Shown here: positions 48,560 through 58,108 of the stretch, in pieces
Position numbering within the stretch: position 1 is the stretch's first letter
Layout of the letters: each line of letters begins with the position of its first letter
DNA from: JADJPO01 sp963724535
GTDB taxonomy: Bacteria; Actinomycetota; Actinomycetes; Actinomycetales; Kineosporiaceae
Reading direction: 5' to 3'
NCBI GenBank assembly: GCA_963724535.1
Contig: CAVRVD010000022.1
Location: forward strand, 59,643-123,642
DNA length: 64,000 bases
The notes under the pieces: model-generated
What the model saw: only the letters and a program-made list of their open reading frames with translations
Databases searched by the model: none
Told to the model about the DNA's origin: nothing
Translations under genes and position numbers: made by a program

Positions 48560-49028
48560 CGTGCCGGCGAACCCCCAGCCCGACCCGATGCCCAGCTTCT
48601 ACGAGCAGGTGGGCGGCCATGACACGTTCGTGGCCCTGGTCGACCGGTTCTACGACGGCGTGGCCGGCGACGAGCTCCTGCGTCCGATGTACCCGGAGCC
48701 CGACCTGAGCGGTGCTCGGCAGCGGCTGCGGATGTTCCTCGAGCAGTACTGGGGCGGCCCGACGACCTACAGCGAGCAGCGCGGCCACCCGCGGCTGCGG
48801 ATGCGGCACGCCCCCTTCCCGGTCGGACCCGCCGCCCGGGATCGCTGGCTGCACCACATGCGGGTCGCCGTGGACAGCGTTCGGCTGTCCCCCGGGCACG
48901 AGGCCGTGCTGTGGGACTACCTGGAGCGCGCGGCGATCAGCATGGTGAACCGGCGCGACGACCCCGGCACGACATCCACCGCCGGGAACCCGTCCATCCC
49001 GCTCACCGGTCCCGACGCCGACCACTGA
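48552..49028 (+). CDS. glbO: group II truncated hemoglobin
   Basis: A 158-residue 2-on-2 globin of the TrHbO class, which binds oxygen and takes part in redox or NO protection. Motifs: FYEQVGGHDTFVALVDRFYD, then LLRPMYPEPDLSGARQRLR, FLEQYWGGPTTYSEQRGHPR and the proximal-heme region LRMRHAPFPVGPAARDRWL, with proximal His in RMRHAPF and the conserved Trp of helix G. The ATG at 48552 overlaps the MscS stop. GlbO lies near pepN and aglA in M. tuberculosis as well. Confidence 0.94.
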   Translation: MDDVPANPQPDPMPSFYEQVGGHDTFVALVDRFYDGVAGDELLRPMYPEPDLSGARQRLRMFLEQYWGGPTTYSEQRGHPRLRMRHAPFPVGPAARDRWLHHMRVAVDSVRLSPGHEAVLWDYLERAAISMVNRRDDPGTTSTAGNPSIPLTGPDADH

Positions 49029-49275
49029 CCCTCGTTGACACGTTGCGAGACGACGATGGCGCGTTGTGTAACGAATCGGCCGTCTGGCGCGAAAGACATG
49101 TCGAAGGTCCGATCGTGTTGTCGGGCGTTCCCCTCCCCGGCCAGGCACCGCTGGGGACACCGACCGGGACGTCGCGGGACGCGCAGTGGCCGGGGCCCGG
49201 GTGAGACGTGGAGCGGAGGGGTGTTCACGGCCGCCCGGCCCCGTCCCGCGGGTCGACCGGTTCGCCGGAACCCGC
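49029..49275. other. convergent non-coding spacer
   Basis: The 303-bp gap between the globin and SDR stops holds no credible gene. Its first 100 bases are lower in GC than the surroundings; the last 60 bases are a 15-bp repeat array. I saw no clear terminator or regulatory RNA fold. Confidence 0.5.
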
Positions 49276-49335
49276 ACTTCCCCAACCCAGGCTTCCCCGG
49301 CTCAGGCTTCCCCGGCTCAGGCTTCCCCGACTCAG
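49276..49335. repeat. 15-bp tandem repeat, four copies, over the SDR stop
   Basis: Units of GCTTCCCCGGCTCAG, two exact and two with changes. The SDR stop codon (49332-49334) is in the unit next to the gene, and the following two units repeat a TGA at the same place in the same frame; the outermost has lost it. The array seems to have grown outward from the gene end. Confidence 0.95.
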
Positions 49336-50180
49336 GCCAGGTCACCGGTCAGGGTGAGCCCGCCGTCCACGACCAGGGTCTGCCCGGTGACCCAGGAGGC
49401 GTCGTCGCTGGCCAGGAACGCGACCGCTGCCGCCACGTCGTCCGGTTCGCCGAGCCGGCCCAGCGGGTAGCGCGCCGCCACCTGCTCCTCGCGGCCGCCG
49501 TACAGCGGGGTGGCGAAGGCGGTACGGACGACGGCCGGCGCGACCGCGTTCACCCGGACCCGGGGAGCCAGCTCGATGGCCAGCTGACCGGTGGCGTGCA
49601 CCAGCGCCGCCTTGCTCGCCCCGTAGGCGCCGATCGGCGCGGCCGGGCGCAGCCCGGCCACCGAGGCCATGTTGACCACGGCCGCGCCGGGGCGCTCGCC
49701 GAGGCCCGCCTGCAGCGCCGCGGCGGTCCAGGAGACTGCTGCGGTGACGTTGACCGCGAAGAGCTTGGCCAGGGCGCTCTCCCCGGTCTGCACCAGAGGT
49801 CCGGCCACGGGGTTGATCCCGGCGTTGTTGACCAGGAGGTCCAGACCACCGAAGGCCTGGACGGCGGTCGTCAGCGCGGCCGCTCGGTGCTCGGCATCGT
49901 CCGCCTTGCCGGCCACCGCGACGGCGACCTGCTCGCCGCCGAGGGAGACGGCGGCGGCGTGTAGCGCCTCGGCGCCCCGGGCGGTCACCACCACCCGGGC
50001 CCCCTCGGCGACCAGACGGCGGGCCACGGCCAGCCCGATGCCCCTGCTGGCGCCGGTGACCAGAGCCACCCGACCGGCGAAGCGCCGGCCGACCACCGTC
50101 GACGGCTCGGTGGACGGCGTCCCAGACTGGTCACCATCGGGCTCGCCGAGTGCGCCGCTGGACGACGGGGTGATGCTCAC
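49332..50180 (-). CDS. short-chain dehydrogenase/reductase (FabG-like)
   Basis: A 282-residue classical SDR. Cofactor motif VTGASRGIGLAVARRL, the NNAG motif LLVNNAGINPVAG, catalytic Ser in VVNMASVAGLRPAAP and YGASK, and the C-terminal VVDGGLTLTGDLA with glycine-rich end. A 30-residue low-complexity leader precedes the domain. The GTG start has AAGGAGG upstream. FabG-like proteins reduce 3-oxoacyl groups or oxidise varied alcohols; the divergent acyl-CoA thioesterase gene, 117 bp away, suggests a fatty acyl context. Confidence 0.9.
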   Translation of the reverse strand: MSITPSSSGALGEPDGDQSGTPSTEPSTVVGRRFAGRVALVTGASRGIGLAVARRLVAEGARVVVTARGAEALHAAAVSLGGEQVAVAVAGKADDAEHRAAALTTAVQAFGGLDLLVNNAGINPVAGPLVQTGESALAKLFAVNVTAAVSWTAAALQAGLGERPGAAVVNMASVAGLRPAAPIGAYGASKAALVHATGQLAIELAPRVRVNAVAPAVVRTAFATPLYGGREEQVAARYPLGRLGEPDDVAAAVAFLASDDASWVTGQTLVVDGGLTLTGDLA

Positions 50181-50297
50181 CTCGCACCTCCTTGCTGGAC
50201 TGCTGCCTCACAGTCCGGCACCCTCGTTCCCGCCGTCAACCCGGCGCCGCAGCCCCCTGCACCGCCGACCCGGCATGACACCGCCCGAGGAGCCCAG

Positions 50298-51209
50298 GTG
50301 AGCGACCGCGCCACGACCGAGGACAACGCACCGGCCGGCACCCTGGCGGACCTGCTGCGGATCCTCGACCTGGCCCCGGATGAGGCGGCCGGTCCGGACA
50401 CCTTCGTCGGGGCCAGCCAACCGCAGCCGTGGCACCGGGTGTACGGCGGCCAGGTGCTGGCGCAGGCGCTGGTCGCCGCCCAGCGCACGGTCGACCCCGA
50501 CGGTGCGACCCGGCCGGTGCACTCGATGCATGCCTACTTCCTACGCGCCGGCAACGACGATGAACCGATCACCTTCACGGTGGAGCGGCTGCGTGACGGG
50601 CAGTCGTTCTCGGCCCGCCGGGTGCACGCCCTCCAGGCCGGTCGCCCGATCCTGACCATGGCCGCCTCGTTCCAGCTGCCCGCGGAGGGTCTGGAGCACG
50701 CCGAGCCGATGCCCACAGGCGTGCCGGACCCGCAGACGCTACCCAGGCTCACCGAGCGGTACCCGATGCGCAACGAGGCGACCCAGCGCTGGCTGCGGGA
50801 CCGGCCGATGGACCTGAGGCACGTCACCGCTCCCTCCTACATCATCCCGGCAGCGGAGCGGCTCGCCCGGCTGCAGGTCTGGATGCGCAGCCAGGAGCCG
50901 ATCCCGGCAGCACTGGACACTCCGGCGCTGCACGCCGCCGTCCTGGCCTACGCCAGCGACTACTCGATGCTCGAGCCGGTGCTGCGCCGGCACGGGCGCA
51001 TCTTCGCCGAGCCGGGGATCAAGATGGCCAGCCTGGACCATGTGATGTGGTTCCACCGACCGACCCGGGTCGACAACTGGCTGCTCAACGTGCTGGCCAG
51101 CCCGTCGGCCCAGGGCGCCCGGGGGCTGGGCATGTCCCGCGTCTATGCCGCGGACGGCACCCTGGTCGCCTCGGTCGCGCAGGAGGGCATGATTCGGGTC
51201 CCCCGCTGA
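50298..51209 (+). CDS. tesB: acyl-CoA thioesterase II
   Basis: A 303-residue double hotdog thioesterase that hydrolyses acyl-CoA. Characteristic stretches: VYGGQVLAQALVAAQRTVD, HSMHAYFLRAGNDDEPITFT, QAGRPILTMAASFQ in the first hotdog, and ASLDHVMWFHRPTRVDNWL with the catalytic Asp, then ARGLGMSRVYAADGTLVASV. The GTG start has GAGGAG six nt upstream. It is convergent with the aminotransferase gene. Confidence 0.94.
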   Translation: MSDRATTEDNAPAGTLADLLRILDLAPDEAAGPDTFVGASQPQPWHRVYGGQVLAQALVAAQRTVDPDGATRPVHSMHAYFLRAGNDDEPITFTVERLRDGQSFSARRVHALQAGRPILTMAASFQLPAEGLEHAEPMPTGVPDPQTLPRLTERYPMRNEATQRWLRDRPMDLRHVTAPSYIIPAAERLARLQVWMRSQEPIPAALDTPALHAAVLAYASDYSMLEPVLRRHGRIFAEPGIKMASLDHVMWFHRPTRVDNWLLNVLASPSAQGARGLGMSRVYAADGTLVASVAQEGMIRVPR

Positions 51210-51233
51210 CCACCCCCGGGCGGCGGGGGCGGG

Positions 51234-52922
51234 TCAGAGGCTGGCCCGGGGCAGCTCGAACCAGCGCAGCGCCTCGAACCCGTCGCCCAGGTCGTCGGCC
51301 GAGGCGGGTGGGCCGGGCTCGGTCGGCGCCCGGTCGAGGATCGCTCGAGCCTGCTCCAGGTAACCGGGCAACGCCGACACCGGCGCGCTGACGCGGGTGT
51401 GCGGGTAGCGCAGCGTGCCGTCCGGCGCGTACCCGACGTCGGCCAGGCGCAGCGGTGGCTCGACCGGACCGCCGCGGTGGCGCCACAGCCCGGTCGCCGG
51501 GTCGAAGCGATAGTCGCTCAGCAGCCTCCAGCCCTGCCGAGCGACCAGCGCGACCGCCTCGACGAGGTAGTCGGCCACCGCGTCATCGATGAAGTAGTTG
51601 AAGTTCACCCGCACCCAGCCCGGTTTGATGCCCTCGCAGCCGGTGGCGATCTGGGCCTCGAACTCGCGGGACCGCTCGATGTCGATCCCCAGCAGTCGAT
51701 GGCCGTAGGGACCGGCGCAGGAGCAGCCACCGCGGGTCTGGATCCCGAACAGGTCGTTGAGCAGGGCGACGACGAAGTTGTGGTGCAGGTAGGCGCCGCT
51801 GGGCGCGGTGAGCACGAAGGAGACGATCGAGAGCCGTTGCGCGCCAAGGTTGCCCAGGATCTGCAGGCGTGGCTCGGCCTGCCAGGCGGTGACCGCTCGG
51901 GTCAACAGCTCCTCCTCCCGGCGGCGGATCACGTCGGTGCCGACGGCCTGCTTGAGCCCGAAGACCAGCCCGGCCCGGATCGACTCGACGATGGCCGGGG
52001 TGCCGCCCTCCTCGCGATGCACCGGGTCGTCGAGATAGCGGTGCTCGGTGGGGTTGACGTACATGACCGTGCCGCCACCGGCGACCACCGGCACCCGGTT
52101 GGTCACCAGCTGGCGGCGGACCACGAGCACCCCCGGCGTGCCCGGGCCGCCGATGAACTTGTGCGGTGACAGGAACACCGCATCCTTGTACGCGTCGGCG
52201 GACGCGCCGTCCCGTGGGGTCATGTCGACGTCGACGTAGGGGCCGCAGGCGGCGAAGTCCCAGAACGCCAGAGCCCCATGACGGTGCAGCAGACAGGAGA
52301 CGCCGTCGGTGTCCGAGACGATGCCTGTGACGTTGCTGGCCGCCGAGAACGCCCCGATCCGCAGCGGCCGGTCGGCGTAGTGCCGCAGCTCGGCGGCCAG
52401 CATCTCCTGGTCGATGTGTCCGTCGGCGTCCTCGCGGATGGTGACCACGTCGGCGATCGACTCGCGCCAGGGCAGCTCGTTGGAGTGGTGCTCGAAGGGC
52501 CCGACGAACACCACCGGGCGATCCTCAAGAGGGATGTGCCGGCTCAGCCGGTAGCGGTCCTCCAGGGCGGCCGGGATCCGTAGGCCGAGGATGCCGACCA
52601 GCTTGTCGATCGCGGCGGTGCTCCCCGAGCCGGTGAAGATGACCAGGGTGTCCGCATCGCCCCGGACGGCGTCGTGGATGACCCGGCGAGCGTCCTCACG
52701 CAGCCGGGTGGTCTGCAGCCCGGTGCCGCTGGCCTCGGTGTGGGTGTTGGCGTAGCGGGGCAGCACCTCGTGCCGGATGAAGTCCTCGATGAAGTCCAGG
52801 CTGCGCCCGGAGGCGGTGTAGTCGGCGTAGGTGACCCGGCGCGGGCCGTACGGTCCGGGCATCACCTGGTCATCGCCGATCACCCCGGCCCGGATCCGCG
52901 CCAGCAGTGCCTCACCGCTCAT
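51234..52922 (-). CDS. class V aminotransferase (cysteine-desulfurase-like)
   Basis: A 562-residue PLP protein of aminotransferase class V. The start RRVTYADYTASGRSLDFIED leads to NTHTEASGTGLQTTRLREDA, the PLP-phosphate region FTGSGSTAAIDKLVG, the Asp/His pocket ALAFWDFAACGPYVD and the Schiff-base Lys in FLSPHKFIGGPGTPGVLV. A Cys-rich loop RGGCSCAGPYGHRLLG resembles the active-site Cys loop of desulfurases. It is about 150 residues longer than SufS/IscS at the C-terminus, ending in a domain without recognised family. The ATG follows AGGAGG. Substrate unknown; isolated between tesB and ettA. Confidence 0.85.
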   Translation of the reverse strand: MSGEALLARIRAGVIGDDQVMPGPYGPRRVTYADYTASGRSLDFIEDFIRHEVLPRYANTHTEASGTGLQTTRLREDARRVIHDAVRGDADTLVIFTGSGSTAAIDKLVGILGLRIPAALEDRYRLSRHIPLEDRPVVFVGPFEHHSNELPWRESIADVVTIREDADGHIDQEMLAAELRHYADRPLRIGAFSAASNVTGIVSDTDGVSCLLHRHGALAFWDFAACGPYVDVDMTPRDGASADAYKDAVFLSPHKFIGGPGTPGVLVVRRQLVTNRVPVVAGGGTVMYVNPTEHRYLDDPVHREEGGTPAIVESIRAGLVFGLKQAVGTDVIRRREEELLTRAVTAWQAEPRLQILGNLGAQRLSIVSFVLTAPSGAYLHHNFVVALLNDLFGIQTRGGCSCAGPYGHRLLGIDIERSREFEAQIATGCEGIKPGWVRVNFNYFIDDAVADYLVEAVALVARQGWRLLSDYRFDPATGLWRHRGGPVEPPLRLADVGYAPDGTLRYPHTRVSAPVSALPGYLEQARAILDRAPTEPGPPASADDLGDGFEALRWFELPRASL

Positions 52923-53003
52923 CGTGCCCTCCTGGTGTCCTCACCCTTGCGTGCAGATCGGGCCGGACCCTGGGTGCGTCAGGCCGACGCGCTTGACGCA
53001 GGG

Positions 53004-54680
53004 TCAGTCGCGGGTGAGCTTGCGGTAGGTCACCCGGTGCGGGCGGGCGGCCTCCGGGCCGAGCCGAGCGACCTTGTTCTCCTCGTACCCGGCGAAGTTG
53101 CCCTCGAACCAGAACCAGCTGGCCGGGTTCTGCTCGTTGCCCTCGTAGGCCAGGATGTGCGTGGCCACCCGGTCGAGGAACCACCGGTCGTGGGAGATCA
53201 CCACGGCGCAGCCGGGGAACTCCAGCAGGGCGTTCTCCAGCGAACCGAGGGTCTCGACGTCCAGGTCGTTGGAGGGCTCGTCGAGCAGCAGCAGGTTGCC
53301 GCCCTGCTTCAGGGTCATCGCCAGGTTCAGCCGGTTGCGCTCGCCGCCGGAGAGCACTCCGGCCGGCTTCTGCTGGTCCGGACCCTTGAACCCGAACGCC
53401 GACACGTAGGCACGCGAGGGCATCTCGACGTTGCCGACCTTGAGGTGGTCCAGGCCGTCGGAGACCGTCTCCCAGACCGTCTTCTTGGGGTCGAGGCCGG
53501 CCCGGGCCTGGTCGACGTAGGAGATCTTGATCGTCTCGCCCACCTTGAGCTGGCCGGAGTCGATCGGCTCGAGCCCGACGATGGTCTTGAACAGGGTGGT
53601 CTTGCCGACCCCGTTCGGACCGATGACGCCGACGATCCCGTTGCGCGGCAACGAGAACGACAGACCGTCGATGAGCACGCGGTCACCGAAGCCCTTGGTC
53701 AGGTCCTTCGCCTCGATGACGATATTGCCCAGCCGAGGTCCGGGCGGGATCTGGATCTCGTCGAAGTCGAGCTTGCGGGTCCGCTCGGCCTCGGCGGCCA
53801 TCTCCTCGTAGCGGGCCAGCCGCGCCTTGGACTTGGTCTGGCGGCCCTTGGCGTTCTGCCGGACCCACGCAAGCTCGTCGGCGAGCCGCTTGGCGAGCTT
53901 GGCGTCCTTGCGGCCCTGCACCTGCAGCCGCTCCTGCTTCTTCTCCAGGTAGGTGGAGTAGTTGCCCTCGTAAGGGTAGAGCCGGCCCCGGTCGACCTCG
54001 GCGATCCACTGAGCCACGTTGTCCAGGAAGTACCGGTCGTGGGTGACCGCGATGACCGCGCCGGCGTAGGCGGCCAGGTGCTGCTCCAGCCACTGCACGC
54101 TCTCGGCGTCCAGGTGGTTGGTGGGTTCGTCGAGCAGCAGCAGGTCGGGCTTGGCGAGCAGCAACTTGCACAGCGCCACCCGGCGGCGCTCACCACCGGA
54201 CAGCACGGTCACGTCGGCGTCCGGTGGCGGGCAGCGCAGCGCGTCCATGGCCTGCTCGAGCTGGGCATCGAGGTCCCAGGCGTCGGCGTGGTCGATGTCC
54301 TCCTGGAGCCGGCCCATCTCGACCATCAGCTCGTCGGAGTAGTCGACGGCCATCTTCTCGGCGATCTCGTTGAACCGGTCGAGCTTGACCTTGATCTCGC
54401 CCAGGCCCTCCTCGACGTTGCCGAGCACGGTCTTGTCCTCGTTCAGCGGCGGCTCCTGGAGCAGGATGCCGACCGTGTACCCGGGCGACAGCCGGGCCTC
54501 ACCGTTGGAGGGGTGGTCCAACCCGGCCATCATCCTCAGGATCGTCGACTTGCCGGCGCCGTTCGGGCCGACCATGCCGATCTTCGCACCGGGGAAGAAG
54601 GCCATCGTGACGTCGTCGAGGATGACCTTGTCCCCGACCGCCTTGCGGGCCTTCGTCATGGTGTAGATGAACTCCGCCAT
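53004..54680 (-). CDS. ettA: energy-dependent translational throttle protein EttA (ABC-F)
   Basis: A soluble ABC-F ATPase that gates ribosomal elongation according to the ADP/ATP ratio. The 558-residue protein has two ATPase domains: GPNGAGKST, LSGGERRRVALC, DEPTNHLD and GPNGVGKTT, LSGGERNRLNLA, DEPSNDLD. The inter-domain arm (RQNAKGRQTKSKARLARYEE) and the end RPHRVTYRKLTRD are of the EttA kind. The ATG at 54680 (AEFIYTMTKARKAVGDK) is chosen over an upstream start. In M. tuberculosis the equivalent (Rv2477c) lies beside the ssb paralogue Rv2478c; here fumC, a GH13 gene and cobalamin genes intervene. Confidence 0.96.
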   Translation of the reverse strand: MAEFIYTMTKARKAVGDKVILDDVTMAFFPGAKIGMVGPNGAGKSTILRMMAGLDHPSNGEARLSPGYTVGILLQEPPLNEDKTVLGNVEEGLGEIKVKLDRFNEIAEKMAVDYSDELMVEMGRLQEDIDHADAWDLDAQLEQAMDALRCPPPDADVTVLSGGERRRVALCKLLLAKPDLLLLDEPTNHLDAESVQWLEQHLAAYAGAVIAVTHDRYFLDNVAQWIAEVDRGRLYPYEGNYSTYLEKKQERLQVQGRKDAKLAKRLADELAWVRQNAKGRQTKSKARLARYEEMAAEAERTRKLDFDEIQIPPGPRLGNIVIEAKDLTKGFGDRVLIDGLSFSLPRNGIVGVIGPNGVGKTTLFKTIVGLEPIDSGQLKVGETIKISYVDQARAGLDPKKTVWETVSDGLDHLKVGNVEMPSRAYVSAFGFKGPDQQKPAGVLSGGERNRLNLAMTLKQGGNLLLLDEPSNDLDVETLGSLENALLEFPGCAVVISHDRWFLDRVATHILAYEGNEQNPASWFWFEGNFAGYEENKVARLGPEAARPHRVTYRKLTRD

Positions 54681-54780
54681 GCCCGAGAGGCTATCCGCCG
54701 TGGCGGGATGCTCCGACATCGTGACCTCGCCGGTGCCGGCTCACCCGGCGCCGATGCGCCGAGCGTGCCAGCCTGAACCG

Positions 54781-56220
54781 ATGAGCAACAACAGTCGTGC
54801 GACCGGCCCGCCCCACCCAGCATCGACCGACCAGCCCGGCGCCGTCCGCATCGAGCACGACACGATGGGGCAGGTCCAGGTGCCGGCCGGGGCCCTCTTC
54901 GGCGCGCAGACCCAGCGCGCGGTGGACAACTTCACGGTGAGCGGGCTGCGGCTGGGCCGGTCGATGATCTGGGCGCTGAGCGCGGTCAAGGCGGCCGCCG
55001 CGGTCGTCAACGCCGAGCTGGGCGTGCTGGACGGCGAAACCGCCATCGCGATCGAGACCGCCGCTGACGAGGTGGCCGGCGGCACGTACGACGACCACTT
55101 CCCGGTGGACGTGTTCCAGACCGGCTCGGGCACCTCCTCGAACATGAACGCCAACGAGGTGGTCGCGCACCTGGCCGGCCGGCGGTTGGGTCGCCGAGTC
55201 CACCCCAACGACGAGGTGAATGCCTCCCAGTCGAGCAACGACGCCTTCCCCACCGCGATCCACCTGGCCGCCACCCGCGCGGTGCTCACCGACCTGCGAC
55301 CCGCCCTGGAGCACCTGGCCGAGGCCCTGCAGGGCCAGGCCGAACGACTCGCCGATGTGGTGACCGCAGGCCGCACACATCTGATGGACGCCACCCCGGT
55401 CACCCTCGGCCAGGAGTTCGGCGGCTACGCCGCGCAGGTCCGCCGCGGCGTCGAACGGTTGGACGCCGCGCTGCCGCGGCTCGCAGAGGTGCCGCTCGGC
55501 GGCACCGCGGTGGGCACCGGGCTGAACACCCCCGACGGTTTCGCAGCCCGGGCGGTGGCCGAGCTGGCCCGCCGCACGGGGCTGCCGGTCACCGAGGCCC
55601 GCGACCACTTCGAGGCCCAGGGAGCGCGGGACGGGCTGGTGGAGACCTCCGGGGTGCTGCGCACGATCGCGGTCAGCCTCACCAAGATCTGCAACGACCT
55701 GCGCTGGAAGGCCTCCGGTCCGATGACCGGGCTGGGCGAGCTCCGCCTTCCCGACCTGCAGCCGGGCTCCTCGATCATGCCGGGCAAGGTCAACCCGGTG
55801 GTCCCCGAGGCGGTGTTGCAGGTCTGCGCCCGAGTGGTGGGCAACGACGCCACCGTGGCCTGGGCCGGGGCCAGCGGTTCGTTCGAGCTGAACGTGATGA
55901 TGCCGGTGACCGCGCATGCCCTGTTGGAGTCCTGCGACCTCCTCGCCGCCGCCGCCACGCTGCTGGCCGACCGATGTGTCGTCGGTCTCACCGCGGACGC
56001 CGAGCGGTGCCGTCGCTATGCCGAGTCCTCGCCGTCCGTGGTCACCCCGCTGAACCGGCTGATCGGCTATGAGGCAGCCGCCCGAATCGCGAAACACGCT
56101 GTGGCGCAAGGGATGACCGTCCGGGAGGCAGTGTTGGACCTCGGCCTCGTCGACCGAGGTGAGCTGACCGCCGAGCAGCTGGACGCCGCGTTGGACGTCG
56201 AGTCGATGACCGGCCGCTGA
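54781..56220 (+). CDS. fumC: class II fumarase
   Basis: Fumarate hydratase of the citric acid cycle. The 479-residue protein has the substrate-site sequences QTGSGTSSNMNANEV, ASQSSNDAFPTAIH, GRTHLMDATPVTLGQEFGGY and the superfamily signature GSSIMPGKVNP. An extra 25-residue Pro/Ser-rich leader precedes the conserved start VRIEHDTMGQVQVPAGALFG. The ATG at 54781 is chosen; a longer frame overlaps the ettA promoter. A GH13 gene follows after 31 nt on the same strand. Confidence 0.95.
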   Translation: MSNNSRATGPPHPASTDQPGAVRIEHDTMGQVQVPAGALFGAQTQRAVDNFTVSGLRLGRSMIWALSAVKAAAAVVNAELGVLDGETAIAIETAADEVAGGTYDDHFPVDVFQTGSGTSSNMNANEVVAHLAGRRLGRRVHPNDEVNASQSSNDAFPTAIHLAATRAVLTDLRPALEHLAEALQGQAERLADVVTAGRTHLMDATPVTLGQEFGGYAAQVRRGVERLDAALPRLAEVPLGGTAVGTGLNTPDGFAARAVAELARRTGLPVTEARDHFEAQGARDGLVETSGVLRTIAVSLTKICNDLRWKASGPMTGLGELRLPDLQPGSSIMPGKVNPVVPEAVLQVCARVVGNDATVAWAGASGSFELNVMMPVTAHALLESCDLLAAAATLLADRCVVGLTADAERCRRYAESSPSVVTPLNRLIGYEAAARIAKHAVAQGMTVREAVLDLGLVDRGELTAEQLDAALDVESMTGR

Positions 56221-56251
56221 ACCGGACGGCACCTCGCTAGGCTTCTCGGTC

Positions 56252-58051
56252 GTGTCGTCCACCGCTGTGCCGTTCGGGTCCGGGCCGTCCCCCATCGAGG
56301 CGGCCGACCGAGCCACCACCACCACCGACCCCGCCGGCCCCGCCGAGCCGACGCCCTGGTGGCGCCAGGCGGTGACCTACCAGGTCTACATCCGCAGCTT
56401 CGCCGATGCCGACGGCGACGGGCTCGGCGACGTCGCCGGGATCCACTCGCGCCTGCCCTACCTGGCCGACCTCGGCGTGGACGCGATGTGGGTCAACCCG
56501 TGGTACCCCTCGCCGCAGGCCGACGCCGGCTACGACGTGTCGGACTATCGCGACATCGACCCTGGCTTCGGCACCCTGGCCGACGCCCGGGCGCTGATCG
56601 ACGAGGCGCACGCGCTCGGGTTGAAGGTGCTGCTCGACATCGTGCCCAACCACACCAGCGACGAGCACGCCTGGTTCGTCGCTGCCCTGGCCGCCGGAGC
56701 GGGCTCGCCCGAACGGGCCCGCTACCACTTCCGGCCTGGTCGAGGCCCGGACGGCGGCCGGCCGCCCAACGATTGGCGGTCGGTGTTCGGTGGCTCGGCG
56801 TGGACCCGGATCACTGAGCCGGACGGCTCCCCCGGCGAGTGGTACCTGCACCTGTTCGACGCCAAGCAGCCGGACCTGAACTGGGACGACGAGGCCGTCC
56901 GCGCCGAGTTCGAGGACATCCTGCGGTTCTGGTTCGACCGCGGCGCCGACGGGTTCCGGATCGACGTGGCCCACGGTCTGGTCAAGGACCCCGCACTGCC
57001 GGACCTGGACGGCCGCTCCCACCTGGACTACACCGAGCCTCGCCTGCTCGACGCCGTGGACCGCCCCGACCACCCGCACTGGGACCGTCCGGGCGTGCAC
57101 GGGATCTACCGGGCCTGGCGACGCCTGGCCGACTCCTACGACCCACCGAAGGTCTTCGTCGCCGAGGCCTGGGTGGCCGGCCCCGACCGTCTGGCCGCCT
57201 ACCTGCGCAGCGACGAGATGCACACCGCGTTCGACTTCGACGTGGTCCAGGCCCCCTGGGAGGCCGAGGCGCTGCGCCGGACCGTGACCTCCAGCCTGGC
57301 CGCCCACGACCGGGTGGGGGCACCGGTGATGTGGGTGCTGTCCAACCACGACATCATCCGGCACGCCACCCGGTTGGGTCGCCCCGACGCCCGGCGGGTG
57401 CCGGACCCGCTGCAGGGCCACGACCATGGCACCGCGGACCTGGAGCTGGGCCGGCGCCGGGCCCGGGCCGCGCTGCTGCTGGAGCTGGCCCTGCCCGGCG
57501 GGGTGTACCTGTACCAGGGCGAGGAGCTCGGCCTGGAGGAGGTCGAGGACCTCCCCGAGGCGCTGCTGCAGGACCCGACCTGGGTCCGCTCCGGGCACAC
57601 CGAACGCGGGCGGGACGGCTGCCGGGTGCCGTTGCCCTGGACCACCGACGGTCCGTCGCTGGGCTTCGGCGCCGTCCCGGGCTGGCTGCCGCAGCCGAGC
57701 TCCTGGGGAGGTCCTGGTGGCCTCTCGGTGCAGGCCCAGCAGACTGACCCCGCCTCGATGCTGGCGTTCTACCGGACGGCGCTGCGGTTGCGCCGGGAGC
57801 TGGCCGCCCGCGGCGTCCTCGGCGCCGGGGACGCCGCCTCGGTGCAGTGGCTGGACGGCGACCTGCAGAGCGAGGACGTCTTGGCCTTCCGTCGTGGTCG
57901 CGAGGGCACCGGCGTGGTGTGCGTGGTCAACACCGGTGCCGCGCCGGTTCGGCTGCCGGACGGCGAGGTGCTGTTGGCCAGTGTCGACCTCGACGAGCAG
58001 GACCGCATCCGCCGGCTGCCCGCAGACGCTGCCGTCTGGTTGGCCGGCTGA
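56252..58051 (+). CDS. aglA: GH13 alpha-glucosidase
   Basis: A 599-residue glycoside hydrolase family 13 enzyme of the oligo-1,6-glucosidase/alpha-glucosidase type that hydrolyses short alpha-glucans or trehalose-like sugars. Regions: WWRQAVTYQVYIRSFADADG, conserved region I DIVPNHTSDEH, region II GFRIDVAHGL with the nucleophile Asp, region III VFVAEAW with the acid Glu, and region IV LSNHDIIRH. It has a 30-residue leader and a short C-terminal beta domain. It corresponds in context to Rv2471 aglA. With malQ nearby it suits maltodextrin use. The GTG at 56252 is the start. Confidence 0.9.
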   Translation: MSSTAVPFGSGPSPIEAADRATTTTDPAGPAEPTPWWRQAVTYQVYIRSFADADGDGLGDVAGIHSRLPYLADLGVDAMWVNPWYPSPQADAGYDVSDYRDIDPGFGTLADARALIDEAHALGLKVLLDIVPNHTSDEHAWFVAALAAGAGSPERARYHFRPGRGPDGGRPPNDWRSVFGGSAWTRITEPDGSPGEWYLHLFDAKQPDLNWDDEAVRAEFEDILRFWFDRGADGFRIDVAHGLVKDPALPDLDGRSHLDYTEPRLLDAVDRPDHPHWDRPGVHGIYRAWRRLADSYDPPKVFVAEAWVAGPDRLAAYLRSDEMHTAFDFDVVQAPWEAEALRRTVTSSLAAHDRVGAPVMWVLSNHDIIRHATRLGRPDARRVPDPLQGHDHGTADLELGRRRARAALLLELALPGGVYLYQGEELGLEEVEDLPEALLQDPTWVRSGHTERGRDGCRVPLPWTTDGPSLGFGAVPGWLPQPSSWGGPGGLSVQAQQTDPASMLAFYRTALRLRRELAARGVLGAGDAASVQWLDGDLQSEDVLAFRRGREGTGVVCVVNTGAAPVRLPDGEVLLASVDLDEQDRIRRLPADAAVWLAG

Positions 58052-58108
58052 CCGGAGCGATGCGCCGCCGGTCCGAACGCAGCCGGGGGCGCACCGCTCA
58101 CGTCCAGA

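Noticed and set aside
49029..49275. Promoter with TTGACA at 49035-49040
   Set aside because: No -10 element at suitable spacing and no gene downstream on that strand.
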